Source: Bacteroidetes bacterium UBA4416 (lineage in GTDB: Bacteria; Bacteroidota; Bacteroidia; B-17B0; Aurantibacillaceae). From it: DNA of 52,435 nucleotides. The DNA is taken from positions 1-52,435 of the forward strand of contig DGQK01000046.1 of NCBI GenBank assembly GCA_002390745.1, read 5' to 3'. Below, one piece after another: positions 25,597 to 32,931 of the stretch. Under the pieces are notes generated by a model. It searched no databases. It saw nothing but the letters and a program-made list of their open reading frames with translations, and was not told where the DNA came from. Position 1 is the first letter of the stretch, and each line of letters opens with the position of its first letter. Made by a program: the position numbers and the translations under genes.

Positions 25597-27541
25597 CGAT
25601 CCGCCTTAAGTTGAACCCTTTCGGTTGGCTGATCACCATCGGAAACTTCTCGATTTTCACCGAACTGCTATCCAGGCCAAAGGCTTTGGCTTCGCTCAGG
25701 CTGAAGCGTTTTAAAAAGAAATACATATTCAGGATGATCTTCTCGAAGAGCGGCAGGTCATTTTCATAGGACAGGAATTTTTCGATGACCACAAATTTAA
25801 AATCACCGATCACGTTATTTTTGTTCAGGGATTCGTAGCGGCTGGTAATGTCCACTTCGCCGGCACGCACCAGGTCTTCCACCACCTTGCGGAACATGAG
25901 GTTGATCTTGGGCGCTACGCGGAAGCCCAGGCGGAAGTCGATGCGGATGATGTCGTTGCCCGCCACATGCGTTACCTTGTAGTCCATGCGGTATGGCTCG
26001 TTCATCACGTCCACATGCACAAACCAGTATACATCCGCTTTTTTCGGGCGTTTTTGCAGGATGGAATAAATGATCTTTGCTTCGATCTCTTCCGGGTTGT
26101 TGGCGCTCGTCATATATACCAGGTGCGTGGCGTATTTGCTCATGGATTCGTCGTTGCTGAGGTCGATCAGCTTGCCTTTGTGATCGTCGAGCTTCACCAT
26201 ATCCACATAGCGCTGCCTGATCTTTTTGGAGAGGAACCACACCGTCATCACGCCCATCAGGATAAAGGCAATGAGGAGGGTGATCCAGCCGCCATGCGAA
26301 AACTTACTGAGGTTTGCCGCCAGGAACGACAGCTCTATCACGAGGTACATGGTAATGATGACGTAAATAAACCACCTGTTGTAACGTTTCATGTGCATGT
26401 AAAAATTGAGCAGTGTGGTAGTCATCAGCATGCACAGCACAATGGCCAGGCCGTATGCCGCCTCCATGTTCGACGACTCCCTGAAATACAGCACGACTCC
26501 AATGCAGCCGGCCAGCAGCAGCCAGTTGAGCGAAGGAATGTAGATCTGTCCTTTCAATACAGTAGGATATTTCACCTCTACCTTCGGCCAGAGGTTCAGG
26601 CGCATCGCCTCATTAATGAGCGTAAAGGAACCGCTGATGAGCGCCTGGGAAGCAATGATGGCCGCAATGGTAGCGATCACGATGCCATAAGGGATAAAGC
26701 TTTCCGGCATCATTGCATAAAACGGATTGGAAGATTTAAACACGTCCATAGTTTTGCCCTCGTTCGCAATAAGCCAGGCACCCTGCCCGAAATAATTCAG
26801 CACCAGCATGGATTTCACAAAGATCCAGGAGATCCGGATGTTCTGCTTCCCGCAGTGCCCGAGGTCGGAGTACAAGGCTTCTGCACCGGTGGTACACAGG
26901 AACACGGCACCCAGGATCAGGAAGCCCGAAGGGTGTGTTTTTAACAGCAGGTAGGTATAGTAAGGATTCAGGGCCGATAGTACCGACCAGTCGCCGGTAA
27001 GCCGCCATACGCCCAGCACGCCCAGCATCAGGAACCATACAGTCATCAGTGGCCCGAAGAATTTCCCGATAAAGCCCGTACCGAACTGTTGGATAAAGAA
27101 TAAGCCACAGAGAATGCCGATCACAATAGGAACCGTGTTCAGCCCGGGTTTAAAGGCGCGGAGGCCTTCCACCGCGGCAGATACAGAGATCGGTGGCGTA
27201 ATGATGCCATCAGCCAGGAGTGCGCTGCCCCCAATAATGGCCGGTACAATAAGCCATTTGTATTTGGTGCGTTTCACCAGGGTAAATAAAGAAAAGATAC
27301 CGCCTTCTCCTTTGTTGTCGGCCTGTAGCGTAAGAATAACGTACTTGAGCGTGGTTTGCAGCGTCAGTGTCCAGAAAATGGCCGATATCGCCCCTTTGAC
27401 AAGGTCGGCCTTGATCGGTGCGGAGCCAACAATAGCACTCATCACATAGAGCGGCGACGTGCCAATATCCCCGTAAATGATGCCAAGCGTTACCAATAGC
27501 CCTCCAAAAGTAGCTTTGTTGATGTTGAGATTCTTTTCCAT
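25592..27541 (-). CDS. kup: Kup-type potassium uptake permease
   Basis: 649 residues from the ATG at 27541. An ATG 78 bp upstream would add MLLYVVLLSIYDLC..., which covers the promoter region and is rejected. About 12 membrane helices begin GGLLVTLGIIYGDIGTSPLYVMSAI, the KUP/HAK signature; KGEGGIFSLFTLV and GGSALLADGIITPPISV follow. A C-terminal soluble domain of about 190 residues ends the protein. It imports K+ with protons across the inner membrane. Upstream lies a site like the KdpE operator, and the kdpD/kdpE pair sits next upstream, so control by that system is likely. Confidence 0.96.
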   Translation of the reverse strand: MEKNLNINKATFGGLLVTLGIIYGDIGTSPLYVMSAIVGSAPIKADLVKGAISAIFWTLTLQTTLKYVILTLQADNKGEGGIFSLFTLVKRTKYKWLIVPAIIGGSALLADGIITPPISVSAAVEGLRAFKPGLNTVPIVIGILCGLFFIQQFGTGFIGKFFGPLMTVWFLMLGVLGVWRLTGDWSVLSALNPYYTYLLLKTHPSGFLILGAVFLCTTGAEALYSDLGHCGKQNIRISWIFVKSMLVLNYFGQGAWLIANEGKTMDVFKSSNPFYAMMPESFIPYGIVIATIAAIIASQALISGSFTLINEAMRLNLWPKVEVKYPTVLKGQIYIPSLNWLLLAGCIGVVLYFRESSNMEAAYGLAIVLCMLMTTTLLNFYMHMKRYNRWFIYVIITMYLVIELSFLAANLSKFSHGGWITLLIAFILMGVMTVWFLSKKIRQRYVDMVKLDDHKGKLIDLSNDESMSKYATHLVYMTSANNPEEIEAKIIYSILQKRPKKADVYWFVHVDVMNEPYRMDYKVTHVAGNDIIRIDFRLGFRVAPKINLMFRKVVEDLVRAGEVDITSRYESLNKNNVIGDFKFVVIEKFLSYENDLPLFEKIILNMYFFLKRFSLSEAKAFGLDSSSVKIEKFPMVISQPKGFNLRRIE

Positions 27542-27578
27542 GTGATTGCTGCTTTCCTCTATGCCGGATAAAGCGGGA

Positions 27579-27635
27579 CAAAGGTCATAAATGCTTAATA
27601 AAACCACATAAAGAAGCACGTAAAGATTTTATAAA
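27579..27635 (-). promoter_or_regulatory. kup promoter with a KdpE-like site
   Basis: Minus strand: TTTATA-AAATC-TTTACG (27619-27635), then 32 bp, then GACCTTTG (27579-27586, 7 of 8 to TAnnTTTG), then the kup ATG. The half-sites TTTATA and TTTACG, 5 bp apart, match the E. coli KdpE operator layout as I recall it (TTTATA-N5-TTTACA). A caution: the sequence just after the site (aaaccacata on the plus strand) resembles the repeat family of this window. Confidence 0.6.
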
Positions 27636-27640
27636 GATTT

Positions 27641-27661
27641 ATGCCGAGCTTGTTTCGGCAT
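27641..27661. repeat. Perfect 7-bp hairpin in the kup upstream region
   Basis: atgccga / tcggcat with a 7-base loop lies between kdpE and the kup promoter site. No T-run follows. It may be part of a terminator or a protein-binding site. Confidence 0.35.
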
Positions 27662-27768
27662 CTTCGGTAACCGCCGATGGCTTCGAGAACCTCATCCATC
27701 GTATAAGAACGATTCATAAAATAATCAAAGCAGGGATGAGATTACCTGCTGATGTAGCAGTGCCCATA

Positions 27769-27797
27769 ATGGTGGCTGAGGCCCTCGAAGCCACCAT
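27769..27797. terminator. Hairpin just after kdpE
   Basis: The 9-bp stem atggtggct / agccaccat is 4 bp beyond the kdpE stop (27802-27804 on the minus strand). There is no clear T-run, so it could be a 3'-end stabiliser or a weak terminator. Confidence 0.45.
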
Positions 27798-27801
27798 AAA
27801 C

Positions 27802-28485
27802 TCATACAAACCTGTACCCAATCCCGCTCTCCGTCATCAGGTGCTGTGGCGCATTATGATCGGTTTCGATCTTCTTGCGGAGCTGAGCCACATACACACG
27901 CAGGTACTGCGACTGGTCAATAAAGCTGGGCCCCCAGATGCTGCGGAGAAGGAACTGATGGGTGAGCACCTTGCCGGCGTTCCTGGCCAGCAGGGCAAGC
28001 AGGCTGTATTCAGTCGCCGTGAGCTTTACCGGCTCATTATTTTTTTTCACCGTCCGTAACCCAAGGTCTATCTGCAGATCCCCGCTCAGGATCACCGGGT
28101 CTTCCGGGCCGGTAGCCACACTGCGCAATACCGAGCGGATGCGGGCCAGCAGTTCCCCGCTCCGGAAAGGCTTGACGAGGTAATCGTTGGCCCCGAGGTC
28201 CAGGGCATTTACAATGGACTCTTCGCTGCTTTGCACCGATAAAATAATGACAGGCTGCGTGTACCACTCCCGCAGGCGCTGCAATACCACATGCCCGCTC
28301 TCGTCGGGTAAGCCCAGATCGAGCAGAATCATATCGGGCGGGTGGCTCGCTGCCAGCGCAAGGCCCTCGCGCGCAGTGGGCGCCTCTTTCACCTTATAGC
28401 CGTTGCTCTGAAGTGTAATCTCCAGCAGCTTGCGGATCTGCGGCTCATCGTCGATGATCAGTATGTCTATTGCGTTAGGATTCAT
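27802..28485 (-). CDS. kdpE: KdpE-type response regulator
   Basis: 227 residues. The receiver domain carries the acidic pair Asp12/Asp13, phospho-acceptor Asp56 in LLDLGLPD, and KPF near residue 105. The C-terminal winged helix (about 130-227) has the OmpR/PhoB pattern (TATEYSLLALLARNAGKVLTHQFLL, IWGPSFIDQSQYLRVYVAQLRKKIE), closest in wording to KdpE. It should bind DNA when phosphorylated by the adjacent kinase. The gene follows kdpD with an 11-bp overlap, so the two are coupled. Likely targets in the window are kup and kdpD itself. Confidence 0.9.
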   Translation of the reverse strand: MNPNAIDILIIDDEPQIRKLLEITLQSNGYKVKEAPTAREGLALAASHPPDMILLDLGLPDESGHVVLQRLREWYTQPVIILSVQSSEESIVNALDLGANDYLVKPFRSGELLARIRSVLRSVATGPEDPVILSGDLQIDLGLRTVKKNNEPVKLTATEYSLLALLARNAGKVLTHQFLLRSIWGPSFIDQSQYLRVYVAQLRKKIETDHNAPQHLMTESGIGYRFV

Positions 28486-29563
28486 GCCTGATGTCGTTTA
28501 CATGAGCTATTTCCGCAGGAATGTCGATGGTAAAACGCGCGCCGTAATCCTCGCCGTTTTCGAGCCGGATGGTTCCATCCATGGCTTCCACAAAGCCTTT
28601 CACAATAGAGAGGCCGAGGCCTGTGCCACCGGCTTGTGTATTTTTGAGCCGGTAGAATTTTTCAAATACGTGAGCGATCTCGTCCTCCGGGAAACCGTTG
28701 CCTGTATCCTCCACGATCAGGATCAGGTGATTGTCTTTGCTCACAGAAGCATGGATGCTGATCACCGCATACTTGGGGATATATACCGCCGCATTGTACA
28801 CAAGGTTATGCAGCACCTGTTCCAGCAAGCCGTAATCCAGCTTAAACAAAGGCAGATTCTCTTTGATGTGCACCTCTACCGGCTTATGGTTGAAGCTATC
28901 TTTCAGCTGGTTGAGCACATCATAGATCAGCTCATTGATGTCGCACCAGTCTTTCTTCGGTTGTAGGAAGCCCGATTCCAGGCGCGACATATTCAGCAGG
29001 TTTCCTACCTGCCGGTTGAGGCGGATGGATGCTTTGGAGATCTCGGAGAGCAGCTCGGCGCTTTGCGCTTCCGAAAGCTTCTGTTTTTCCTCCTGCAGGG
29101 TGTCCGTGGCGCCGATGATGGTGGCAATGGGGGTGCGGAGCTCATGCGACAACGAGTTGAGCAGCGTATCGTACAATTTGAGCGTGTTTTCCCGGACCGT
29201 CTGCCGGTTGGCCTCTTTTTCTATTTCCCTGATCTTATAGGTAAGCACGGCATTGACCATCGCAACGATAAAATACATGGAAAACAGCAGCACATTCTCC
29301 GTGCTCTGAATGGCGAAGGTGAAGCGGGGAGGAATAAAGAAATAATTCCAGACCACGGCGCTCAGGCAGGCAGCTACCACCACCGGCGCAATGTCGAAGA
29401 ACATGGCGATGAGGGAAACCAGCACCAGGAGCAGAAAAGCAACCACCTTGTATTCGATAAAATCCGACAAGGCATAGCAGAGGCCCGCCACACTCAGGAT
29501 CAGGCTGATGCTGACGATGTATTGCCTTTTCTTCGTGTATTTATGAAGCAGGAAATTTGACAT
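28475..29563 (-). CDS. kdpD: Short KdpD-like sensor histidine kinase (membrane and kinase half only)
   Basis: 362 residues, against about 890 in E. coli KdpD. It begins with the four-helix DUF4118 membrane block (about 15-108) that contains NYFFIPPRFTFAIQSTEN, a KdpD hallmark. Then come a HisKA domain with His140 in SLSHELRTPIATIIG and a HATPase_c domain with N-, G1- and G2-box residues (GLLEQVLHNLVYNAAVYIP, VEDTGNGFPEDEI, GGTGLGLSIVKGF). The N-terminal K+-sensor and universal-stress domains are missing, with no frame break upstream; the MSN start follows a consensus promoter, so the short form is genuine. No kdpFABC is in the window. Confidence 0.88.
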   Translation of the reverse strand: MSNFLLHKYTKKRQYIVSISLILSVAGLCYALSDFIEYKVVAFLLLVLVSLIAMFFDIAPVVVAACLSAVVWNYFFIPPRFTFAIQSTENVLLFSMYFIVAMVNAVLTYKIREIEKEANRQTVRENTLKLYDTLLNSLSHELRTPIATIIGATDTLQEEKQKLSEAQSAELLSEISKASIRLNRQVGNLLNMSRLESGFLQPKKDWCDINELIYDVLNQLKDSFNHKPVEVHIKENLPLFKLDYGLLEQVLHNLVYNAAVYIPKYAVISIHASVSKDNHLILIVEDTGNGFPEDEIAHVFEKFYRLKNTQAGGTGLGLSIVKGFVEAMDGTIRLENGEDYGARFTIDIPAEIAHVNDIRHES

Positions 29564-29566
29564 GGC

Positions 29567-29584
29567 TTGTGATTCGCATCACAA
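29567..29584. promoter_or_regulatory. CRP-like palindrome at the kdpD start
   Basis: TTGTGAT-TCGC-ATCACAA is a perfect inverted repeat and contains TGTGA-N6-TCACA, the E. coli CRP consensus. It lies between the kdpD -7 box and the start codon, where a bound protein would repress. Confidence 0.45.
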
Positions 29585-29636
29585 AGGTAAACAAGTATCC
29601 CGGCGAACAGGAGGCCCTGCGTAAAGATTTTATAAA
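29582..29636 (-). promoter_or_regulatory. kdpD promoter with a KdpE-like site
   Basis: Minus strand: TTTATA-AAATC-TTTACG (29620-29636), then 30 bp, then TACCTTTG (29582-29589, exact TAnnTTTG), then the kdpD ATG 18 bp on. The 17-bp site is identical to that upstream of kup, and the distances to the -7 boxes agree within 2 bp. Confidence 0.65.
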
Positions 29637-29701
29637 AACCGGGACAGTGCTAAAAGGCCCTTGTTCCGGATCTTTCGCTTTGCTCTTCCCAAAAGAAGCA
29701 T

Positions 29702-29726
29702 GTGATCGCGGGCTTCAGCCCATCAC
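29702..29726. terminator. Hairpin after the secreted M1 peptidase gene
   Basis: The nested stem gtgat...gggct-tc-agccc-atcac lies 17 bp past the stop codon of the minus-strand gene. It also resembles the common cgggcttcagcccg repeat, so its role as terminator is probable, not certain. Confidence 0.5.
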
Positions 29727-29742
29727 CAGGATACGTTAGCAG

Positions 29743-31713
29743 TTATTGCTTTACTACTTTGAATGTTTGCTGCTGTTGTTCTCCCAGTGTCAGGAAATAC
29801 ATTCCAGCCGGCAGGGAATTCAGATGAATCGTTGAGCTTCCCGTAGCCAGTTTACCGCTTAGCACCTGTTTTCCTAACACATCGCTGATGGTATACGCCG
29901 AGCCTGATAAACCGGGATTCGCAACCACTGTGATGAGATCAGTCGCCGGGTTCGGATAAATCACAATGCCAGCCAGATCGCTCAATTCCTTCACCGAAAC
30001 ATCGAGTGTCAGGTCGCGCACAACGCCTTTCAAAACCCATTTATCGGGATCAATACTGACAGAAACGACAGAATCGCTGAAGTTAAAAAAGTAATTCTGG
30101 CACAGCTTATCATTCATCACCGTGATGAGCGTATCGGAACCTGTAGAAAACTGGAACCGTATCTGCAAAGGCATTTTGAAAACAGGCCGCCAACCATTTA
30201 CAGGGCCCTGTGTCTGGCAAATCGTTAAGGCTGTTGAGGCTCCCGACGAACGGCTGTAAAAATTGTACTTATACCTTGGATAGTACTTATCGTAGATCCA
30301 TTCATCAAAAAAATACTGGAGGTTCTGTCCCGATACGCTTTCACACACCTGTTTAAAATCCTCGGTGGTAGCGTGTTTATATTTAAACAGGGAAGAGGTA
30401 GCGTAAGTTTTCATGCAATTAAAAAACACACTGTCGCCCAGTACCCCTCTCAGCATGTGCAACACGTAAGCTCCCTTTTTATAGATAATGCCCTGAAAAA
30501 TATTGAAGGCATCGGTGTCCTGGGGCAAATAAACAGAGCCCCCGCTGTACCATTCAAACGAGGTCATGTAGGTTTTATAAGACGCAAATCCGTTCAGGTG
30601 TTCCGAGATCAGCGCTTCGGAATACGAGGCAAAACCCTCATTCAGCCAGCCGTGATGCCAGTCGGCACAGGTAATCATGCCCCCAAACCATTGATGCGCC
30701 AGCTCATGTACAGACGTGTAATACCAGGACGTGCCCATATTGTTGGTAATCGTATTGGTTTGGTTTTCGATAGCACCGTAATATCCCAGTTCGGTCATTC
30801 CATACTTTTCCTTTTTGAAGGGATAATCGCCGAATAGCTGGCTGTACCTGTCGAAAGCGGCGGGCATTTGTGCAACACCCGCCAATGCCGGAGTGTAGCT
30901 TGCATCGAAAACGTAATAGGTTAAGGGAAATGTGGAGTTGACACCGGAATACGTTTGGCTGATGGTTCTGTAATTGGAAATAGCGGCCATGACATAATAA
31001 GGCACAATCGGGTAGCGGTGCTTCCATTTAAAGGTTTTCCAGTGGCCGGAAGAGCTGTCTATCCCATCCAACAGCCCGTTGGATACCGCGCTGAGTGCAA
31101 ATCCATTGATAACGGAATCCTTTATCGTGATATCTACATACACCGAATCGGCCTTGTCCGATGGGCCGTCCTTGCATGGCCACCAGTAGTGCGAAAGAAA
31201 GGGAGTGCTTAAGCTGGCAATGACCGGTTCATTGTTGCCGTGAGTCGCATACCGTAAGCCCTTGGTCGCATTGGCCAGCAAGGGGACACCGTGGTAATAG
31301 ATTTTTATGGCAACAGGATTTCCAATATTAAACCCGTGAGCGAGGTTAACAGACACAATATCGTTCAGCGAGCTGAAGGACACGGCATCCATCGTCACGC
31401 TATCCACAATCATAAACGACTTGAGGTTTAATCTAAGCGTATTCACATTGTTCTGTTTCGGTTGCAGCCTGATGTATACGCTGCCCGCAATGTATGGAGA
31501 GTCTACTGCAATGGTAAGATCCAAATGATAGAAATTAACGTCGATCGTTGTATCCGAACGCAATTGGATCTGCGCGCGCGACTGAAAGGCCGCTTTTTGG
31601 TTTTCCCATTCCTGCTCATAGAAGCGGTCTCTGTCGAATTGCTCGCATTGCGCATAACCCGCAGGGGAAAAAAGGATAAACAGAAGAAGGCAGCAGTTAA
31701 GAAATCGTTTCAT
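29743..31713 (-). CDS. Secreted M1-family metallopeptidase with T9SS sorting domain
   Basis: 656 residues. A Sec signal (LNCCLLLFILFSPAGYAQ) precedes the M1 N-terminal beta domain. The exopeptidase motif is GAIEN in place of GAMEN, and the zinc site is HELAH with His336, Glu337, His340 and Glu359 in LNEGFASY. It lacks the helical C-terminal domain of the lipoprotein M1 enzyme; instead a type A T9SS sorting domain closes the protein (LAGIVIYPNPATDLITVVA to KVVKQ). It should act at the cell surface or outside. The 155-bp upstream gap has a perfect 16-bp palindrome (31802-31817). Confidence 0.93.
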   Translation of the reverse strand: MKRFLNCCLLLFILFSPAGYAQCEQFDRDRFYEQEWENQKAAFQSRAQIQLRSDTTIDVNFYHLDLTIAVDSPYIAGSVYIRLQPKQNNVNTLRLNLKSFMIVDSVTMDAVSFSSLNDIVSVNLAHGFNIGNPVAIKIYYHGVPLLANATKGLRYATHGNNEPVIASLSTPFLSHYWWPCKDGPSDKADSVYVDITIKDSVINGFALSAVSNGLLDGIDSSSGHWKTFKWKHRYPIVPYYVMAAISNYRTISQTYSGVNSTFPLTYYVFDASYTPALAGVAQMPAAFDRYSQLFGDYPFKKEKYGMTELGYYGAIENQTNTITNNMGTSWYYTSVHELAHQWFGGMITCADWHHGWLNEGFASYSEALISEHLNGFASYKTYMTSFEWYSGGSVYLPQDTDAFNIFQGIIYKKGAYVLHMLRGVLGDSVFFNCMKTYATSSLFKYKHATTEDFKQVCESVSGQNLQYFFDEWIYDKYYPRYKYNFYSRSSGASTALTICQTQGPVNGWRPVFKMPLQIRFQFSTGSDTLITVMNDKLCQNYFFNFSDSVVSVSIDPDKWVLKGVVRDLTLDVSVKELSDLAGIVIYPNPATDLITVVANPGLSGSAYTISDVLGKQVLSGKLATGSSTIHLNSLPAGMYFLTLGEQQQQTFKVVKQ

Positions 31714-31801
31714 CAGGTTGAAGTTTATGTCGGTGTCAAGGTACGGCTGATTTCAACATATCCGGTCATGCCGTCCCCATCAATAGCTGATTTCAAAAGC
31801 A

Positions 31802-31817
31802 GGATAGCATGCTATCC
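31802..31817. repeat. Perfect 16-bp palindrome upstream of the secreted M1 gene
   Basis: GGATAGCATGCTATCC is self-complementary with no loop, about 90 bp before the start codon. It could be an operator for a dimeric regulator. Two near-copies of gctgatttcaa lie beside it (31750-31760 and 31787-31797). Confidence 0.4.
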
Positions 31818-31825
31818 CGTACAAG

Positions 31826-31845
31826 GAAGCGGGCTTATCCGCTTC
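31826..31845. terminator. Hairpin after pdxA
   Basis: The stem gaagcgg / ccgcttc with a 6-base loop starts 24 bp past the pdxA stop on the minus strand; the following bases are only weakly T-rich. Confidence 0.45.
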
Positions 31846-31868
31846 GGGTATTAACCGTTCAACAACGC

Positions 31869-32924
31869 CTAACCTCCTCTTTCCTTCTTGATAGGCGTAA
31901 ACGCTAGCGGATTGGCGGAGATCTCATCCTGCAGGCTGCGGCAGCGGTACACATCGATGGCCGTGTACAGCGCCTGCCTGAACGACGACTCATCGGCAAC
32001 CTGCTTGCCTGCAATTTCGTATGCTGTGCCATGATCCGGCGATGTGCGCACATAGTTCAATCCGGCTGTAAAATTCACGCCATTGCCAAAAGCCAGTGTT
32101 TTGAAAGGAATAAGGCCCTGGTCGTGGTACATCGCCAGCACGCCATCGAACTGGCTCTGCGTGTTCTTTCCGAAAAAGCCATCGGCAGAGTATGGGCCAT
32201 ACACCATCATGGTTTCCTTGGCTTTATCAATGGCCGGGGTGATCGCTGTTTTTTCCTCATCACCGATTGCGCCGTTCTCGCCCGCGTGCGGGTTCAGGCC
32301 CAGCACAGCGATCCTGGGCTTGCGAATCCCGAAATCGTGTTTCAGGGAATGATGCAGCTGCTTGATCTTCGCAAGGACTTTATCAGTCGTGATTTGTTGC
32401 GACACATTCTTCAGCGGCACATGCCCTGTGACCACCGCCACGCGCAGGTCATCGGAGCATAACAGCATCAAGGGCGTGCCTCCCAGCTTTTCTCCCAGGA
32501 ATTCCGTATGGCCGGGGTAGTTGAAGCCGGCTTCCTGCATTGTATGCTTATTGATAGGCGCTGTTACCAGCACATCGATCTTCTGCTCGAGCAAAGCTGT
32601 CGTAGCCGCTTCCAGCGAAATCTTTGCATACTTTCCACTGATGGCGCTGGGCTTACCCATTTCAATATTTACCTCCTCCTCATAGCAGATAAACACATTC
32701 GGCTTCTTCGTATGCAGCTGGTTGAAATCACGCAGCGGATTGAAATTAAAATCTTCCATCCCCAGCGATTTCCGGAAATAGGAAACGGTTTTCTGAGAGC
32801 TGAACAGAACAGGAATACAAATTTCGGAAAGGGCGGGCTCCGACAAGGTTTTCAGGATCACTTCAGGCCCGATGCCGTTCAGGTCTCCCTGAGATATGCC
32901 CACAACTATTTTATTATCGATCAT
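31869..32924 (-). CDS. pdxA: 4-hydroxythreonine-4-phosphate dehydrogenase
   Basis: 351 residues, slightly longer than E. coli PdxA. It oxidises and decarboxylates 4-phosphohydroxy-L-threonine with NAD(P)+ in pyridoxal 5'-phosphate synthesis. Motifs: VGISQGDLNGIGPEVILK at the N-terminus, TAPINKHTMQEAGF, the metal His in PGHTEFLG, GLNPHAGENG and MYHDQGLIPFK, and the terminal VRTSPDHGTAYEIAG. Last gene of a tight pepA-hypothetical-pdxA series with 7-8 bp gaps. Pyridoxal phosphate is a cofactor of amino-acid metabolism, which loosely suits a peptidase neighbour. Confidence 0.97.
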   Translation of the reverse strand: MIDNKIVVGISQGDLNGIGPEVILKTLSEPALSEICIPVLFSSQKTVSYFRKSLGMEDFNFNPLRDFNQLHTKKPNVFICYEEEVNIEMGKPSAISGKYAKISLEAATTALLEQKIDVLVTAPINKHTMQEAGFNYPGHTEFLGEKLGGTPLMLLCSDDLRVAVVTGHVPLKNVSQQITTDKVLAKIKQLHHSLKHDFGIRKPRIAVLGLNPHAGENGAIGDEEKTAITPAIDKAKETMMVYGPYSADGFFGKNTQSQFDGVLAMYHDQGLIPFKTLAFGNGVNFTAGLNYVRTSPDHGTAYEIAGKQVADESSFRQALYTAIDVYRCRSLQDEISANPLAFTPIKKERGG

Positions 32925-32931
32925 ACGTTTA

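Noticed and set aside
25412..25609. 65-codon ORF between aspA and kup
   Set aside because: It runs through the degenerate repeat region, overlaps the kup end and resembles no protein family.
25967..26944. 325-codon ORF antisense to kup
   Set aside because: His/Arg/Gln-rich shadow of a membrane protein gene, without a signal, motif or promoter.
27600..27610. AAACCACATAAAG as another CACATAG repeat end
   Set aside because: Only about ten bases match and no partner end is visible; kept only as a caution in the KdpE-site finding.
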